41,910 bases of DNA from Rhizobiaceae bacterium (GTDB taxonomy: Bacteria; Pseudomonadota; Alphaproteobacteria; Rhizobiales; Rhizobiaceae), in assembly GCA_028279875.1 (NCBI GenBank), contig JANQMU010000059.1:1-41910 (forward strand). Reading direction: 5' to 3'. This document shows, piece after piece, positions 24,900 through 34,023 of the stretch. The stretch's first letter is position 1. Each line of letters begins with the position of its first letter. A program made the translations under genes and the position numbers. The notes below the pieces were generated by a model. The model searched no databases, was not told the origin of the DNA, and saw only the letters and a list, made by a program, of their open reading frames with translations.

Positions 24900-26454
24900 G
24901 GCCCACCATCGCCTTTCCGATCGCATGCCGGTCGGCCGGCGCATCGAATTCCGCGACGATCGTGCCTGAATTCATAACGCCGATCCGGTCCGACAGCAGC
25001 AGGATTTCGTCAAGGTCTTCGCTGATCAGGACGATGGCGGCGCCGCCGTCGCGTGCGTTCAAAAGGTGTCCATGGACCGCCGCAGATGCACGCACGTCCA
25101 GGCCGCGATTGGGACTGTGGGCAATCACCACCGTGGGCTCACCGGAAAACTCCCTGGCAATCACCAGTTTCTGCGCGTTGCCCCCCGACAACAGGGCCGA
25201 CCGCTGGGCATCGCTGCGAACCCCCTGCACATCGTATTTTTTCACAGCAAGACGGGTTGCGACGGCCATGTTCTTTCGGTCGAGCCGCGCCCAGGATCCG
25301 AATTGTCCCGACAGGACACCGCCAATGGAAAAATTGTCGGATATGCTGAGGTCGCCGGCAAGCGCAAGGCCCTGGCGGTCAGCCGGAATACAGGCCAGGC
25401 CGAAGTGCCGCCGCTCGTCGGCCCGGGTGGCGGTGATGTCTCCCGGCCCGTCGAGATGAAGATGGCCTTCCGAGGCGGGCAGCAGCCCCATCAACACGTC
25501 CACCAATTCACCCTGGCCGTTGCCGCCGACGCCGGCAATCCCGTAAATCTCGCCGGACCGGACGCCAAAACTGAGATCGTTCAGAACCGCCAGCCCGTCG
25601 GCCCGCCTGGCGCTGACCTTGCGCACCGTCAGTCGCGGTTTTCCCGTGACGGTCGAAAGATGGGGCGTTTCGACGATGGATTCCCCGACGATCATCCGGG
25701 TCAGGTCGGGCGCGGTGACCGCATCCGGCAGCACGGTCGCGATCACCTTGCCGCCGCGCATTACGGTAATCCGGTCACTGTGCATCAGCGCCTCGTTCAG
25801 CTTGTGGGTCACCAGCGCAACACAGCAGCCGCTGTCCGCCAGCTTGCGGACCGCTTCGAGCAGCCGCTGGCCCTCTTCATCGGTCAGCACCGCCGTCGGC
25901 TCGTCCAGGATAATGATATTGGCGCCGGCCACCAGAACCTTGAGGATTTCCACCCGTTGCTGCTCGGCGATCGACAGCGTGCCGACGGGCTTGTCGAGAT
26001 CGACCTCGAAGCCGAGCAGTTCGGCCTTTTCGGAAATCAGCGCACGGGTATTCCGCAATGATCGTTCGAACCGGCCGGACGGATTGGCGAGTAGAATGTT
26101 CTCGACGGCCGTGAACGGCATGACCAGCTTGTAGTGCTGATGCACCATGCCGATGCGCAGGGCCTGCGCATCGGAGGGGCCGCGAATGGATGCCGTGTGA
26201 CCGGCGACCGCTATGGTGCCCCGGTCCGCCGCATAGAGACCGGCGGCGACATTCATCAATGATGATTTGCCGGCGCCGTTTTCGCCGAGAAGCGCATGGA
26301 CCTCGCCGTGGAGAAGGTCGAAATCGACCGTGTCCAGGGCGATGAAGTCCCCGAAGGATTTGGTGATCGCGCGCAGCGCCAGAGCCGGCGCCGCACTGTC
26401 TGATGCCGAACCGCTTTCAGCCGTGGCGGAAATACGGTCCGACCCTTCGGTCAT
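24892..26454 (-). CDS. ABC transporter ATP-binding protein (two ABC domains, sugar/nucleoside type)
   Basis: 520-residue ATPase with two fused nucleotide-binding domains, as in RbsA/MglA/NupO-type importers. The first domain has Walker A GENGAGKSS, signature LSIAEQQRVEI and Walker B IIILDEPTAVL. The second has the degenerate P-loop GVGGNGQGE and the signature LLSGGNAQK, usual for this class. The start overlaps the stop of the binding-protein gene (ATGA). It powers the importer formed by the flanking genes. Confidence 0.95.
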   Translation of the reverse strand: MTEGSDRISATAESGSASDSAAPALALRAITKSFGDFIALDTVDFDLLHGEVHALLGENGAGKSSLMNVAAGLYAADRGTIAVAGHTASIRGPSDAQALRIGMVHQHYKLVMPFTAVENILLANPSGRFERSLRNTRALISEKAELLGFEVDLDKPVGTLSIAEQQRVEILKVLVAGANIIILDEPTAVLTDEEGQRLLEAVRKLADSGCCVALVTHKLNEALMHSDRITVMRGGKVIATVLPDAVTAPDLTRMIVGESIVETPHLSTVTGKPRLTVRKVSARRADGLAVLNDLSFGVRSGEIYGIAGVGGNGQGELVDVLMGLLPASEGHLHLDGPGDITATRADERRHFGLACIPADRQGLALAGDLSISDNFSIGGVLSGQFGSWARLDRKNMAVATRLAVKKYDVQGVRSDAQRSALLSGGNAQKLVIAREFSGEPTVVIAHSPNRGLDVRASAAVHGHLLNARDGGAAIVLISEDLDEILLLSDRIGVMNSGTIVAEFDAPADRHAIGKAMVGHG

Positions 26455-27530
26455 TGCTGGCTGATGACTCCGTCGACGAACCAGTCCATGCCCCAGAGAG
26501 CACCGTCGTCAAGCACCGCGCCGGCGGCGACGCGCTCCTTGCCCTCACGGTCCTTCAGCGGTCCGGCAAAGACGTGCTTGCCGCCCATGATCGCTTCCCG
26601 CTCCGCCATGATCTTCTTCTTGTCCTCTTCCGAAACGGCATCGCCGCAGCATGCGATATCCGTACCACCCTGGGCGATCGACAGGAAGGCGCCATAGGGC
26701 TGCGACTCCCATTCGCCGGCGGCGATCTTCTTGATCTCCGGCACCAGGAAGCGATCCCAGACCCAGACCGAGGAACACTGGCTTGCATCGCTGAATTCGG
26801 AAAGGTCGCGGTGATGCCCGGTGCCGTAGATGCCCTTTTCCTTGGCAACGATCTGCGGTGTCGGCGTGTCGACATGCTGTCCAATCACGTCGATGCCCTG
26901 TTCGGCGAGCGCTTCGGCCGCTGCGCGTTCCTTGACGGGATCGTTCCAGGCACCGGTGAACACGACGGTCACCGTGGCATCGGGATTGATCTGGCGTGCG
27001 CCCATCGCGTAAGCGTTGACCGTCCAGTTGACGAGCCCGAACGGGTTGGCGGCAACAAAGCCGAGCTTGCCGGTCTTGGAGGCCGCGGCCGCCGCCATGC
27101 CGCACAGATACTGGCTCTCATAGGTACGGCCGTAATAGGACATCAGATTGGTGCCGTTTGTGGTGCCGGCCGGATTGAGAAAGACGACATCGGGATATTT
27201 CTCGGCCAGTTCCTTGAACGCATCCGAATAGCCGAACGCCGAACCCAGGATGATATTGGCGCCGCGGTCGATGAACAGTTCGACGGCGGGCTTGATCGCC
27301 GTGGCATTCTCCGGAACGTTCTCGACCACCGGTATGGTGAGTCCGAGCTCCTGTTCGACCTTCTGGCGCGCTTCATCGAGCGCCTGCGACCAGCCACCGT
27401 CATTCTTCTGAGAAAAAATGATCATGGCCGGGCTGGGGACGCCCTTCAGCTCGAACGCAGCGCTGGTACCGGCGACGGACACCGCCAGCGCCACCCCGGC
27501 AATGCCCCAGGTGATCAATCTCTTTTTCAT
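26451..27530 (-). CDS. BMP-family ABC transporter substrate-binding protein
   Basis: 359-residue periplasmic binding protein of the BMP/PnrA family (Med/TmpC type), whose characterised members mostly bind nucleosides or related bases. The N-terminus is a Sec signal peptide (MKKR start, cleavage near SAA). KGVPSPAMIIFSQKNDGGWSQ and the later NPAGTTNGTNLMSYYGR stretch fit the family. The ATG at 27530 has a GGGAG site; the longer frame to 27593 lacks one. It follows the Mo-hydroxylase large subunit by 127 bp. The likely ligand is the N-heterocycle degraded by the neighbouring enzymes (inference). Confidence 0.92.
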   Translation of the reverse strand: MKKRLITWGIAGVALAVSVAGTSAAFELKGVPSPAMIIFSQKNDGGWSQALDEARQKVEQELGLTIPVVENVPENATAIKPAVELFIDRGANIILGSAFGYSDAFKELAEKYPDVVFLNPAGTTNGTNLMSYYGRTYESQYLCGMAAAAASKTGKLGFVAANPFGLVNWTVNAYAMGARQINPDATVTVVFTGAWNDPVKERAAAEALAEQGIDVIGQHVDTPTPQIVAKEKGIYGTGHHRDLSEFSDASQCSSVWVWDRFLVPEIKKIAAGEWESQPYGAFLSIAQGGTDIACCGDAVSEEDKKKIMAEREAIMGGKHVFAGPLKDREGKERVAAGAVLDDGALWGMDWFVDGVISQQ

Positions 27531-27657
27531 TGGTCTGTTCTCCCTTAACGGGCGGCCCGACCGGGACGGGTCGCGGATATGATGACGCACCAATCGACTT
27601 CTGTTGTTGTTATGCTGACTGGCCCCGGTTGGTTTTCCTTCGCTTCAACTGTTGTCT

Positions 27658-30045
27658 TCACTGCGCACCGATCGCATCGAAAATCATGCTCGGCGTAATC
27701 GGTGTGTGGTGGAATTTGTGATCGCCGAACGGCCTCAGCGCATCGGCGACGCCCGAGGCGACCGTCGCGCCCACCGCGATACACCCGGCCTCGCCGACGC
27801 CCTTGACGCCCAGCGGGTTGAGCGGCGACGGCGTTTCCAGATGCTGGATGTCCACCTCCGGAATCTCGGTGGCGTAGGGGATCAGGAAATCAACGAAATT
27901 GGCATTGGTCGGATTGCCGTCCGAATCATATTCGATGCGCTCCATCAGCGCCCCGCCGAACCCCTGGGCCAGGCCGCCCATCACCTGCCCGTCGACAATC
28001 ACCGGATTGATCATATTGCCGCAATCGTGGATGCAGACATATTTGCGGATCTTGACGCTGCAGGTCTGAGGATCGATTTCGACGATGGCGCCATGAACGC
28101 CATAGGCCCAAGTGGCGCATTCCGGACTGTAATAGTCCGTCGCCTCGAGGCCGGGATGCTGGCCTTCATCCAGCGGCGGACCGTCGTGGCGGCTGGCCGG
28201 TGCGAATTGCGTTGCCGCCTGGGCAGCGTCGTTGAACGCGTAGCGAAGCGGATTGGTCGCCGTGGCGATGGCTGCCAGCGGCACATTCCTGTTGCCGCCG
28301 ATGACCCATGCGGCGCCGTCCCGCAGCTCGATCTGCTCCGGGTCGGCCTCCAGCATATTGGCCGCCGCGGTGATCGTCTGCGCCCGCACCAGGCGCGCCG
28401 TCTTGTGGATCGCATTGCCGGACACCACCGCCGCCCGGCTGGCGAATGTCGCCACACCCCAGTCATAGGCACCGGTGTCGCCTTCCGTCAGGATCACGTC
28501 CTCGACCGCCACGCCGAGCTGGTCCGCGACGATCTGGGCGAACACGGTTTCATGTCCCTGTCCCTGGCCGGACAGGCCGGTATTGACATAGACCTTGCCG
28601 GTGATCGGGTGGATCTTGACGTGGCCGCCCTCATAGGGACCGAGCCCGGTCCCCTCCACATAATAGGCAAGGCCGAGGCCGAGATATTTGCCGTCCGCGC
28701 GGGCCGCCGCCTGCTGCGCCGCAAATCCGTCGGCACCGATGGCGTCATGCACCATGTCGAGCGCCTTGTGATACTGCCCGCTGTCGAGGCTGACACGTAA
28801 TCCGTCGGCAAAGAGCAGCCCTTCGCGCACATAGGGAAACTGATCTTCTGTAACGAGGTTCCGCCGCCTGATCTCGAACCGGTCGAGGCCGAGATCCTCG
28901 GCCAACTGGTCCATCGCCCGCTCGATGGCGAAGCACGATTGCGGCCGGCCGCAACCGCGATAGGGCGTCACCGGGACGGTCGGCGTGTAGACAGCCTGGA
29001 ACCGCACCTCGATATTGGGAATGCGGTAGGGACCGGCGATCGAGGTCGAGGCGACCTGCGCAACGGCGATGCCGTAGGGAATGAAGGCGCCGGTGTCGTG
29101 CAGGAAGAAGTCCTTGAGCGCCACCACCTCGCCGGACTTGCGGGCATGCAGCTCGATCATGTGGATCTGGGTGCGTTCCTGGGTGGAACCGATGAAGTTC
29201 TCGCGCCGGTCTTCGACATATTTGACCGGGCTGCCCAATTGCATGGCGGCATAGGGCACCAGCAATTCATCCGGATAGAACAGCAGGACCTTCTGCCCGA
29301 AGCCGCCGCCGACATCCGGTGCGACAACGCGGACCTTGTCTTCGTCGAGCGACAGGATGGAGGCCAGCCCGCCGCGCACCGATATCGGTGCCTGGGTGGT
29401 GTCCCAGACGATCAACTCGCCTGTCACGGCATCGAACCGGGCCGCCACGGCCCGGCATTCCATCGCCGCAGAGGTCGAACGGTCGACCTGGACCCTGATC
29501 CGCGTGACGTGTTCCGCCTCGCCATAGCCTTTTTCCGGATCCCCGCAGATCTGGTTGAAATCGGCGGCGACATTGTTGGGATGGGTGTCGTGGACCAGCG
29601 GAGCGCCATCCTTGACCGCGGCCTCGAGGTCGAGTTCCACGTTCATCGGCTCATAATCGACATCGATCAGCAGCGCGGCGTCTTCCGCCGTATAACGATC
29701 GACGGCAACGACCATCGCCACGGTCTGCCCGACATAGTAGACATCGTCCCGGGCGAGCGGCCGCTGGGTTTGCGCATCGGTCATCGATTCATGGGGAATG
29801 AGCAGCGGCATCTTGATGTCGAGCGGACCGATATTGTCACAGGTATAGACGGCAACGACACCGGGATGCGCCTCGGCGGCCGACGTATCGATGGCCTTGA
29901 TGCGGGCCCGCGCAAACGGGCTTCTGACAAAGGCGGCGTGTCTGACGCCCGGCAGCGGAATGTCATCGACGAACGCGCCCTCGCCTTTCAGGAATTTTTC
30001 ATCCGCATTGCGCTTGACCGGCGCGCCGAACATCCGTGTTGACAT
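27658..30045 (-). CDS. Molybdenum hydroxylase large subunit (xanthine dehydrogenase / CoxL superfamily)
   Basis: 795-residue catalytic subunit carrying the molybdopterin-cytosine-dinucleotide-type cofactor, hydroxylating a C-H next to nitrogen with water-derived oxygen. VGGGFGQK is at 245-252. The active-site loop reads PYRGCGRP (361-368), not the AYRCSFR of true CO dehydrogenase, so CO is not the substrate. Glu752 in KGVGEAG is the catalytic glutamate common to the family. An AGGAG site precedes the ATG. It follows the FAD and iron-sulfur subunit genes (order M-S-L). The substrate is probably an N-heterocycle or aldehyde imported by the ABC system downstream. Confidence 0.93.
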   Translation of the reverse strand: MSTRMFGAPVKRNADEKFLKGEGAFVDDIPLPGVRHAAFVRSPFARARIKAIDTSAAEAHPGVVAVYTCDNIGPLDIKMPLLIPHESMTDAQTQRPLARDDVYYVGQTVAMVVAVDRYTAEDAALLIDVDYEPMNVELDLEAAVKDGAPLVHDTHPNNVAADFNQICGDPEKGYGEAEHVTRIRVQVDRSTSAAMECRAVAARFDAVTGELIVWDTTQAPISVRGGLASILSLDEDKVRVVAPDVGGGFGQKVLLFYPDELLVPYAAMQLGSPVKYVEDRRENFIGSTQERTQIHMIELHARKSGEVVALKDFFLHDTGAFIPYGIAVAQVASTSIAGPYRIPNIEVRFQAVYTPTVPVTPYRGCGRPQSCFAIERAMDQLAEDLGLDRFEIRRRNLVTEDQFPYVREGLLFADGLRVSLDSGQYHKALDMVHDAIGADGFAAQQAAARADGKYLGLGLAYYVEGTGLGPYEGGHVKIHPITGKVYVNTGLSGQGQGHETVFAQIVADQLGVAVEDVILTEGDTGAYDWGVATFASRAAVVSGNAIHKTARLVRAQTITAAANMLEADPEQIELRDGAAWVIGGNRNVPLAAIATATNPLRYAFNDAAQAATQFAPASRHDGPPLDEGQHPGLEATDYYSPECATWAYGVHGAIVEIDPQTCSVKIRKYVCIHDCGNMINPVIVDGQVMGGLAQGFGGALMERIEYDSDGNPTNANFVDFLIPYATEIPEVDIQHLETPSPLNPLGVKGVGEAGCIAVGATVASGVADALRPFGDHKFHHTPITPSMIFDAIGAQ

Positions 30046-30054
30046 GGTACGCTC

Positions 30055-30585
30055 CTAGGGCGAGATGCGGTTGGATTGATCGGCCACCTGACGAACTGCC
30101 TTGACGATGTTGGCGTATCCCGTGCAGCGGCACAGATTGCCGGACAGCAATTCCCGGATTTCCTGGTCGGACATGTCCAGATTCTCCCCGGCCTCCATAT
30201 GGCTGAGGATGTTCATGATCATGCCGGGCGTGCAGTAGCCGCATTGCAGGGCATGACAATCGCGAAACGCCTCCTGCAACGGATGCAGCGACCCGTCCTC
30301 ACCGGCGACCGACTCGATGGTGCGGATGTCGGCGCCGTCGGCCTGGACGGCGAACGTCAGGCAGGAACGCCCCGCCCGGCCATCGATCATCACCGTGCAG
30401 GCACCGCAGACGCCGTGCTCGCATCCCACATGGGTGCCGGTCAATCCAAGTTCATGGCGCAGGAAATCCGACAGCAGCATCCGGACGCTGACCTCGCGTT
30501 CCACGGTCTCGCCATTGACGGTCATGCGCGTTGTTTGTCTGGGATCGGCTGATTCCGGCGCCGTGCCGAGTGATCCGCGTGTCAT
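30055..30585 (-). CDS. Molybdenum hydroxylase small [2Fe-2S] subunit
   Basis: 176-residue subunit with two iron-sulfur clusters that carry electrons from the Mo centre to FAD. The plant-type ferredoxin cluster is held by Cys55, 60, 63 and 75 (CEHGVCGAC). The second is held by Cys115, 118, 152 and 154 (CGYC and CRC). About 20 residues precede the core, slightly longer than usual. The start overlaps the FAD-subunit stop (ATGA) and has an AGGAGG site. It is followed after 9 bp by the large subunit. Confidence 0.96.
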   Translation of the reverse strand: MTRGSLGTAPESADPRQTTRMTVNGETVEREVSVRMLLSDFLRHELGLTGTHVGCEHGVCGACTVMIDGRAGRSCLTFAVQADGADIRTIESVAGEDGSLHPLQEAFRDCHALQCGYCTPGMIMNILSHMEAGENLDMSDQEIRELLSGNLCRCTGYANIVKAVRQVADQSNRISP

Positions 30586-31460
30586 GCAACCGGTCCTCCT
30601 GCTGCCCGCTCCGCCGCCTCGCCGAGAGCCTTTCGCACGAGACCGGCGAGCAGATGTCTGCGATATCCGGCCGTGGCATGCATATCGTCCGGCAGGGTCA
30701 CGGCATCCCCTGCCTTCCTGGCCGCGGTCTCGATCACCTCATCGGTCAATTGCATACCCAGAACCGCCTGTTCCACCGCTTCCAGAAGAACCGGCGTCGA
30801 TGCGATCCCGCATGCACCGACACGGGCCGCCGTGACGGATTTGCTGCTGTCCAGCGTGACGATCGCGCCGGCTGCGGCAATCGCGTAGTCGCCTTGGCGC
30901 CGGGCAAATTCATGAAAGGCGTATCCGGCGCCATCCGGCAGCACCGGGATATTGGCGCGCAGGATCAGCTCATCCGATGCCCGGCTGGTGGTCATATGGA
31001 ACTGAAAGAAGTCACCGGCCGCGATGTCGCGTGTGCCGTCCGGGCCGACGGCCGTGACCGATCCGCCTGTCAGCACCAGCAGCAGCGGCATCTCGGCGGC
31101 CGCATCCGCGTGGCAAAGGCTGCCGACAACGGTGCCGCGATTGCGGATCGGAACATGGGCGACATAGTGCATCATCTCGCGGATGAGCGGATTGGCCGCA
31201 TGTGCGGTCTCGTCCAGCTCCAGATCCCTGTGACGGACCATGGCGCCGACCTTGATGACACCATCCTCGACAACGATATCCGACAGGCCGGCGACGTTCT
31301 TCAGATCAATGAGCCGGGTCGGACTGGCGAGGCGCAGGTTCATGGCCGGAACAAGGCTTTGACCGCCGGCGAGAATCATGGCTCCGGGATCAGCGCTCAA
31401 CGCCGAGACGACCTCGCCCACCGATTGCGGTGAGCAGTAATCGAACAGCGATGGTTTCAT
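30582..31460 (-). CDS. Molybdenum hydroxylase FAD-binding medium subunit
   Basis: 292-residue FAD subunit (CoxM/CutM type) passing electrons from the iron-sulfur clusters to the final acceptor. The flavin-binding AGGQSLVPAMNLRL is at residues 31-44, and NRGTVVGSLCHADAAAEMP at about 107-125; the usual TxGG here reads TVVGS. A GGAGG site precedes the ATG. It is the first gene of the M-S-L-BMP-ATPase-permease operon, with an IclR-type palindrome 112 bp upstream. Confidence 0.94.
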   Translation of the reverse strand: MKPSLFDYCSPQSVGEVVSALSADPGAMILAGGQSLVPAMNLRLASPTRLIDLKNVAGLSDIVVEDGVIKVGAMVRHRDLELDETAHAANPLIREMMHYVAHVPIRNRGTVVGSLCHADAAAEMPLLLVLTGGSVTAVGPDGTRDIAAGDFFQFHMTTSRASDELILRANIPVLPDGAGYAFHEFARRQGDYAIAAAGAIVTLDSSKSVTAARVGACGIASTPVLLEAVEQAVLGMQLTDEVIETAARKAGDAVTLPDDMHATAGYRRHLLAGLVRKALGEAAERAAGGPVA

Positions 31461-31572
31461 CCGTTACCTCCAGGGTTCTGGCCGCTGCCTGGCCGGCATT
31501 TCGACCGTGATCGCGACCTGCCCCTTATTCTTGAATTTCGATCGCGTTCAGCCCGTCAACTCACCGTCAGAA

Positions 31573-31589
31573 TATCCAAATAATGGATA
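31573..31589. promoter_or_regulatory. IclR-type operator candidate upstream of the Mo-hydroxylase operon
   Basis: TATCCAAATAATGGATA is a near-perfect 17-bp palindrome, 112 bp before the FAD-subunit start and just after the end of the amidase gene. The region around it is AT-rich, as expected for a promoter. Confidence 0.72.
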
Positions 31590-31637
31590 CTGTATCTAAC
31601 AATTGAGTATATGCGTGGCCCTTTGATCCTGTCAACA

Positions 31638-33089
31638 TTAATTGCCGGACTGCACCATGGTGCCTTGGTCACTGCCGCGAACGACCGGATCGATCGGCCG
31701 CGACAGCCGGGCCCCGAGAACCTGTTCGCACCATGCGGCCATCCGCAGCAGATCATGTTCCCGGTGAGGCGGCGCGACGATCTGCAATCCGACGGGAAGT
31801 CCGCCATCGGAAAAGCCACAGGGAATGGATATTGCCGGGCATCCGGTCACGGTGATGGCGTAGCCGAGAACCAGCCAGTCGAGATAGGTTTCCATCTCGA
31901 CCCCCTCGATCTCAGCGACATATCGGTCCTCGACCCGATGGGGGACAACGGGAGCGGTCGGCGCGATCAGAAAATCATGCCGCTCGAGGAAGGCAAGCAT
32001 GTTGAGGCGAAGCCTTGACCGGTGGCGTTCGGCTGCGGCCAGATCCATCGCCGTCAGCTTGAGGCCTTCCTCGATGTTCCAGACGACATCCGGCTTCAAC
32101 TGGCTGCGGGCCGAGGCCAGAAGATCGTGTCGCATTGCCGAAAACTGGAAGGCTCTGAGCGGACGGAATGCATCGTGACAGGCCGACAGGTCCGGTGTCC
32201 CGGGCTCGACCGACACACCCGCCGCCGCCAGTTTCTCGATTGCATCGCCGACAATCGCCGAAACGGTCTTTGAAACGGTGGCAACACCCAGATCAGGCGA
32301 ATAGGCAAACCGCGTCGGCCGCAACGGCTGCGCTCCCGCTTCGCGATAAGCGGAAACTGTCACAGGACGCGTCAGCGGATCGCGGGCATCGAAACCCGCC
32401 ATCGCATCGAGGCCCAGCCCAACATCGGCGACGCTGCGGGCCAGCGGCCCGATGACCGAAAGCGTCTGATAGGGGATGGGGCTCGGCCCCTGCGGCACCA
32501 GCCCGGGCGTCGGGCGAAGCCCCACGATACCGCAGAACGATGCGGGATATCGCAGTGAGCAGGCGAAATCGGACCCCTGGGCGAGAAAGGCCGCACCCGT
32601 CGCCACCGCCGCCGCCGCACCGCCCGAGGAGCCGGCGGCAGAACGGCTGGTGTCCCAGGGATTGAGTGTGCGTCCGAAAACCGCGTTGAACGTGTTGGCG
32701 CCGGCCTCGAATTCCGGTGTATTGGACTTGGCGTAGACAACACCACCGGCATCCTCGATGGACTGCACCGCATAGTCCGACCGCGACGCGACATGATCCT
32801 TGAAGGCGAGCGAGCCCCAGGTGGTGCGTACGCCCTCGACTTCATAGGAATCCTTGATCGGCACCGGCAGGCCGTGAAGTGGCGCCGCAAAGGGCCTGCC
32901 CGCCGCCGCCCGCTCATTGCAGATTGCGCGGGCGCGGTCGAAACAAAGCGTCGGCAGGGCGTTGATCGCCGGGTCGACCGCCGCCACCCGCGCCGACAGG
33001 GCGTCGAGCAACTCGACCGGATTGAAACAGCCTTTTTTCAGCCGATCGACCGCCTCGCAGGCGGACAGGATCCAACTCTCATCCGGCAT
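31638..33089 (-). CDS. Amidase-signature family hydrolase
   Basis: 483-residue amidase of the Ser-cisSer-Lys class, hydrolysing a C-N amide or ureido bond. Lys79 (VPIKDS), the glycine/serine loop AAGSSGGAAAA with Ser154/155, and the nucleophile Ser178 (CSLRYPA) are all present. The loop upstream reads QGSDFAC where GTDxGGS is typical, a mild departure. It is transcribed divergently from iclR, with the 17-bp palindrome between them. In context it may cleave the open-chain product formed by HyuA/HyuB, for example a ureido acid (inference). Confidence 0.91.
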   Translation of the reverse strand: MPDESWILSACEAVDRLKKGCFNPVELLDALSARVAAVDPAINALPTLCFDRARAICNERAAAGRPFAAPLHGLPVPIKDSYEVEGVRTTWGSLAFKDHVASRSDYAVQSIEDAGGVVYAKSNTPEFEAGANTFNAVFGRTLNPWDTSRSAAGSSGGAAAAVATGAAFLAQGSDFACSLRYPASFCGIVGLRPTPGLVPQGPSPIPYQTLSVIGPLARSVADVGLGLDAMAGFDARDPLTRPVTVSAYREAGAQPLRPTRFAYSPDLGVATVSKTVSAIVGDAIEKLAAAGVSVEPGTPDLSACHDAFRPLRAFQFSAMRHDLLASARSQLKPDVVWNIEEGLKLTAMDLAAAERHRSRLRLNMLAFLERHDFLIAPTAPVVPHRVEDRYVAEIEGVEMETYLDWLVLGYAITVTGCPAISIPCGFSDGGLPVGLQIVAPPHREHDLLRMAAWCEQVLGARLSRPIDPVVRGSDQGTMVQSGN

Positions 33090-33139
33090 ATCCCGTGGGC
33101 TCCTTCAACATAGCGGTGGCAAAACGCACTATATGTCTG

Positions 33140-33156
33140 TATCCAATAGGTGGATA
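33140..33156. promoter_or_regulatory. IclR-type operator candidate between amidase and iclR
   Basis: TATCCAATAGGTGGATA, 17 bp, sits 50 bp upstream of the amidase start and 51 bp upstream of the iclR start. That midway position suits joint control and autoregulation. Confidence 0.75.
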
Positions 33157-33207
33157 CACCATCGACAATTCGCGGCACCTTTCGCCGCGTATCGGAATGA
33201 CAGCATC

Positions 33208-34023
33208 ATGAGTCTCGACACCCAAAAAGCGCCGCAGCCGGCATCCGGGAAAACCCGGCCCGGCAAGCCATTGCCCGGCATGGAACGTTCCTTTGCGATC
33301 CTCGAGATGATCGCCGCGCGGCCAAGCCGGGTTGTCGATGTGACCAATGAACTCAACCTGCCCTGGGCGACGGTCCACCGCACCATCAAGAAGCTCGAAA
33401 CCGCCCAGTTCATCTTCCGGGATCCGGAAACCAACCGTTACGAAATCGGCCCGCGCATGTGGCATATCGGCTCGGCTTATCTCGCCAACAACAAGCCGAT
33501 GAACGCCGCGATTTCCTATCTGGCGAGCGAACGCAACATCAAGAATGTCGATATCCAGATCGTCGAACGCATCGGCAATTATGCGGTGGTCACCCATGCC
33601 GAAAAGCGACAGACCCATCCGATTTACAAGGCGCAATACGGCTTTCACATTCCGCTTCACGCCGGATCGAAGGGATGGGTGTTGCTCGCCCATGAGGACC
33701 CGGCCTTCATCGCCCGTTATGTGGAACAGGATCTTGAACAACTGACCCCGCTGACGATCACCGACAAGACCGAATTGCTGGCGAAACTCGCAGAGGTGCG
33801 CGACAACGGCTTTGCCTTTACGCTTGGCGATGTACAACCCTTCACCGGATCCATAGCCGCACCCATTTTCAATGCCTCGGGGTCGATGGTCGCCTGTGTC
33901 TGTTTTGTCTTCCTCAAGAAGATCGCGGCAAACGCGGCCCTGATGGAAGAGCTTCGCGAGCACCTTGAATTGATGACCCAGACGATTTCCATCGAGCTTG
34001 GCTGGCGACCCGGTCAGGCTTAG
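33208..34023 (+). CDS. IclR-family transcriptional regulator
   Basis: 271-residue regulator with an N-terminal winged helix (MERSFAILEMIAARPSRVVD, then LNLPWATVHRTIKKLE) and a C-terminal IclR effector domain (GFHIPLHAGSKGWVLLA; GFAFTLGDVQPFTGSIAAPIF). The ATG at 33208 is chosen; upstream in-frame sequence to 32917 is antisense to the amidase and crosses the operator. It is the only plus-strand gene inside the minus-strand catabolic block and is convergent with the creatininase-type gene, overlapping it by 4 bp. It is the obvious candidate to bind the four TATCCA-N6-GGATA sites. Whether it activates or represses cannot be read. Confidence 0.94.
   Translation: MSLDTQKAPQPASGKTRPGKPLPGMERSFAILEMIAARPSRVVDVTNELNLPWATVHRTIKKLETAQFIFRDPETNRYEIGPRMWHIGSAYLANNKPMNAAISYLASERNIKNVDIQIVERIGNYAVVTHAEKRQTHPIYKAQYGFHIPLHAGSKGWVLLAHEDPAFIARYVEQDLEQLTPLTITDKTELLAKLAEVRDNGFAFTLGDVQPFTGSIAAPIFNASGSMVACVCFVFLKKIAANAALMEELREHLELMTQTISIELGWRPGQA

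Noticed and set aside
28939..30042. 367-codon plus-strand frame antisense to the Mo-hydroxylase large subunit
   Set aside because: Shadow of a gene with unambiguous family motifs; it also crosses the Mo-hydroxylase start region without its own signals.
27658..31460. Aerobic carbon monoxide dehydrogenase operon
   Set aside because: Subunit order and CoxG fit, but the large subunit lacks the AYRCSFR active-site loop and the neighbours point to an N-heterocycle.
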